A stretch of 64,000 bases of DNA from Desulfovibrio litoralis DSM 11393 (GTDB lineage: Bacteria > Desulfobacterota > Desulfovibrionia > Desulfovibrionales > Desulfovibrionaceae), in contig NZ_FRDI01000015.1 of the NCBI RefSeq assembly GCF_900143255.1, positions 1 to 64,000 on the forward strand. The letters are read 5' to 3'. The position numbers and the translations under genes were made by a program. Shown here piece by piece: positions 63,143-64,000 of the stretch (its first letter is position 1; each line of letters starts with the position of its first letter). The notes beneath the pieces were generated by a model. The model was given only the letters and a program-made list of their open reading frames with translations, had not been told where the DNA came from and ran no database searches.

Positions 63143-64000
63143 TTACCAATCAATCAATTGTTCAAGGTCTTTATCATACTGATCAAAAAACCCTTCTGGC
63201 CAAGTAGATATTTTTCCATCATGGTCTATTTGTGGGGAAATAACTTGTGGTTTGCCATCACCAGAAGGCTTAGAAAAAAAGTGGATTATAACATTATCTG
63301 CACTTATAGCACTAGTCTTGGATTTAACCGCTTTGCGAATTCCATTCAATAAATGGTCGCTGTGTGTTTCAACAATAATTTGAACTCCAACACTAGCCAC
63401 TGAGGCCAAAAACTCTCCCATTTTTGACTGTGCTGATGGGTGTAAATGGGCTTCTGGATTTTCTAATAAAATTATGTCATCTTTTTTGGCAGTTAAGCAG
63501 GCTACATAAATGGGCAAAGTATAGCTTAACCCAAAACCAATATTTTGAGGTCGTACATACCCGACACTGTTGTCTGATGACATCTCTAATGTAGCATAGT
63601 TACTTCCTGTTATCTGCTGAATTTTTAAAAGGAAATCTGGAAATATTTTTTGCATATAAGCTTCAAGTTGACGAAAGGGTTGGGGGCTAACTTTTGGTAG
63701 GATAAGTTCGCTTATGATGCTATTTTTTTCCGAATAAATCCGACTGATTGCTCGCTCTCCTCGCACACCGACACTATTATATTGCGTTGAATCTTCAAGG
63801 CTGTGCATTTCTCTTGGCCCTAAACGATCAGCGGAAAGATAAGTTGTTTTCTTAAAGAGAGGAGTGATATCTTTATCTTTTCCCTTGTGTTTGTCTTGAT
63901 TATAAACCTTTAAGTTAAAGGGAGTTAGGTCGTTAGCAACATATTCTCTAGACCACAGAGTATCTTTTGTGTGAGCAATTTCAATGTTTATTTTATTTCT
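63143..64000 (-). CDS. DUF3696-like AAA ATPase, 5' end outside window
   Basis: The open frame runs off the window edge; at least 285 residues are visible. The visible part has YLSADRLGPRE, RPQNIGFGLSYTLPI (signature region), ILLENPEAHLHPSAQ (Walker B) and IIVETHSDHLLNGIRKAV (switch histidine), the pattern of COG4938/DUF3696 ABC-like ATPases. Walker A must lie beyond 64000. It is paired with the gene at 62209-63135. A nearby MHSLED ATG at 63808 is internal, not the start. Confidence 0.85.
   Translation of the reverse strand, partial: RNKINIEIAHTKDTLWSREYVANDLTPFNLKVYNQDKHKGKDKDITPLFKKTTYLSADRLGPREMHSLEDSTQYNSVGVRGERAISRIYSEKNSIISELILPKVSPQPFRQLEAYMQKIFPDFLLKIQQITGSNYATLEMSSDNSVGYVRPQNIGFGLSYTLPIYVACLTAKKDDIILLENPEAHLHPSAQSKMGEFLASVASVGVQIIVETHSDHLLNGIRKAVKSKTSAISADNVIIHFFSKPSGDGKPQVISPQIDHDGKISTWPEGFFDQYDKDLEQLIDW

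Overview
The window is AT-rich DNA from a Gram-negative bacterium: it encodes outer-membrane autotransporters, Sec-type lipoproteins and periplasmic proteins. The left edge has a short conserved chromosomal stretch (tRNA-Arg, a UDP-glucuronate-epimerase-like gene, a zinc-ribbon protein and parB). I associate an epimerase next to parB with Desulfovibrio genomes, so a low-GC relative of the Desulfovibrionaceae is my best guess. That guess is inference, not shown by the sequence. No rRNA and no CRISPR array were seen.

Layout. 1-4200 is core: tRNA-Arg, epimerase, parB, an ankyrin protein and tRNA-Leu. 4200-9800 is a first integrative mobilizable element (IME1) placed against the 3' end of tRNA-Leu: P4-type integrase, methyltransferase, AlpA, RepA-like ATPase, an IncQ-like oriT, and mobC/mobA with mobB overlapping mobA. 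9800-18400 holds a 1093-residue repeat autotransporter and a yhiI-rbbA-yhhJ efflux operon. 18400-26200 is a second accessory block: Fic, DEDD exonuclease, YhcG-type nuclease, caspase-like peptidase and a different mobilization module. 26200-41100 is an envelope/surface region. It has two paralogous membrane-anchored pentapeptide-like proteins carrying poly-G tracts (phase-variation signatures), duplicated lipoproteins, a passenger-less autotransporter barrel, LemA with a DUF2207 protein, a DUF3160 protein and a MEMO1/AmmeMemoRadiSam-B to CapA fusion. 41100-54480 is IME2, bounded by two 3' remnants of tRNA-fMet and by two identical 20-bp arm repeats. It has its own integrase, excisionase, a DUF3987 gene broken by one in-frame stop, a near-identical second copy of the IME1 oriT/mob module, a Fic protein, and an AraC-controlled set of four exported proteins. 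54480-57450 is the start of a third element (integrase, RelE/Phd toxin-antitoxin, a frameshifted HTH gene, an AlpA-like gene).

The most notable locus is 57803-61668. Two tandem, overlapping small genes encode Cys-rich peptides, each with seven cysteines in CxC runs and a shared LFGxI leader motif. They are followed by a radical SAM/SPASM enzyme and a shortened UvrA-like ABC ATPase. This reads as a RiPP (ribosomally made, post-translationally modified peptide) pathway, and it is bracketed by two IS3-family 3' ends in the same orientation. The window ends in a two-gene unit of unknown function: a DUF3696-like AAA ATPase, cut by the window edge, and a partner.

A second theme is a shared architecture. 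Ahead of each of the three mobC genes lies a pair of oppositely oriented arms built from short repeats spaced 8-9 bp. The repeat words differ between elements, but position and spacing are conserved, which suggests replication origins or control sites of these mobilizable elements.
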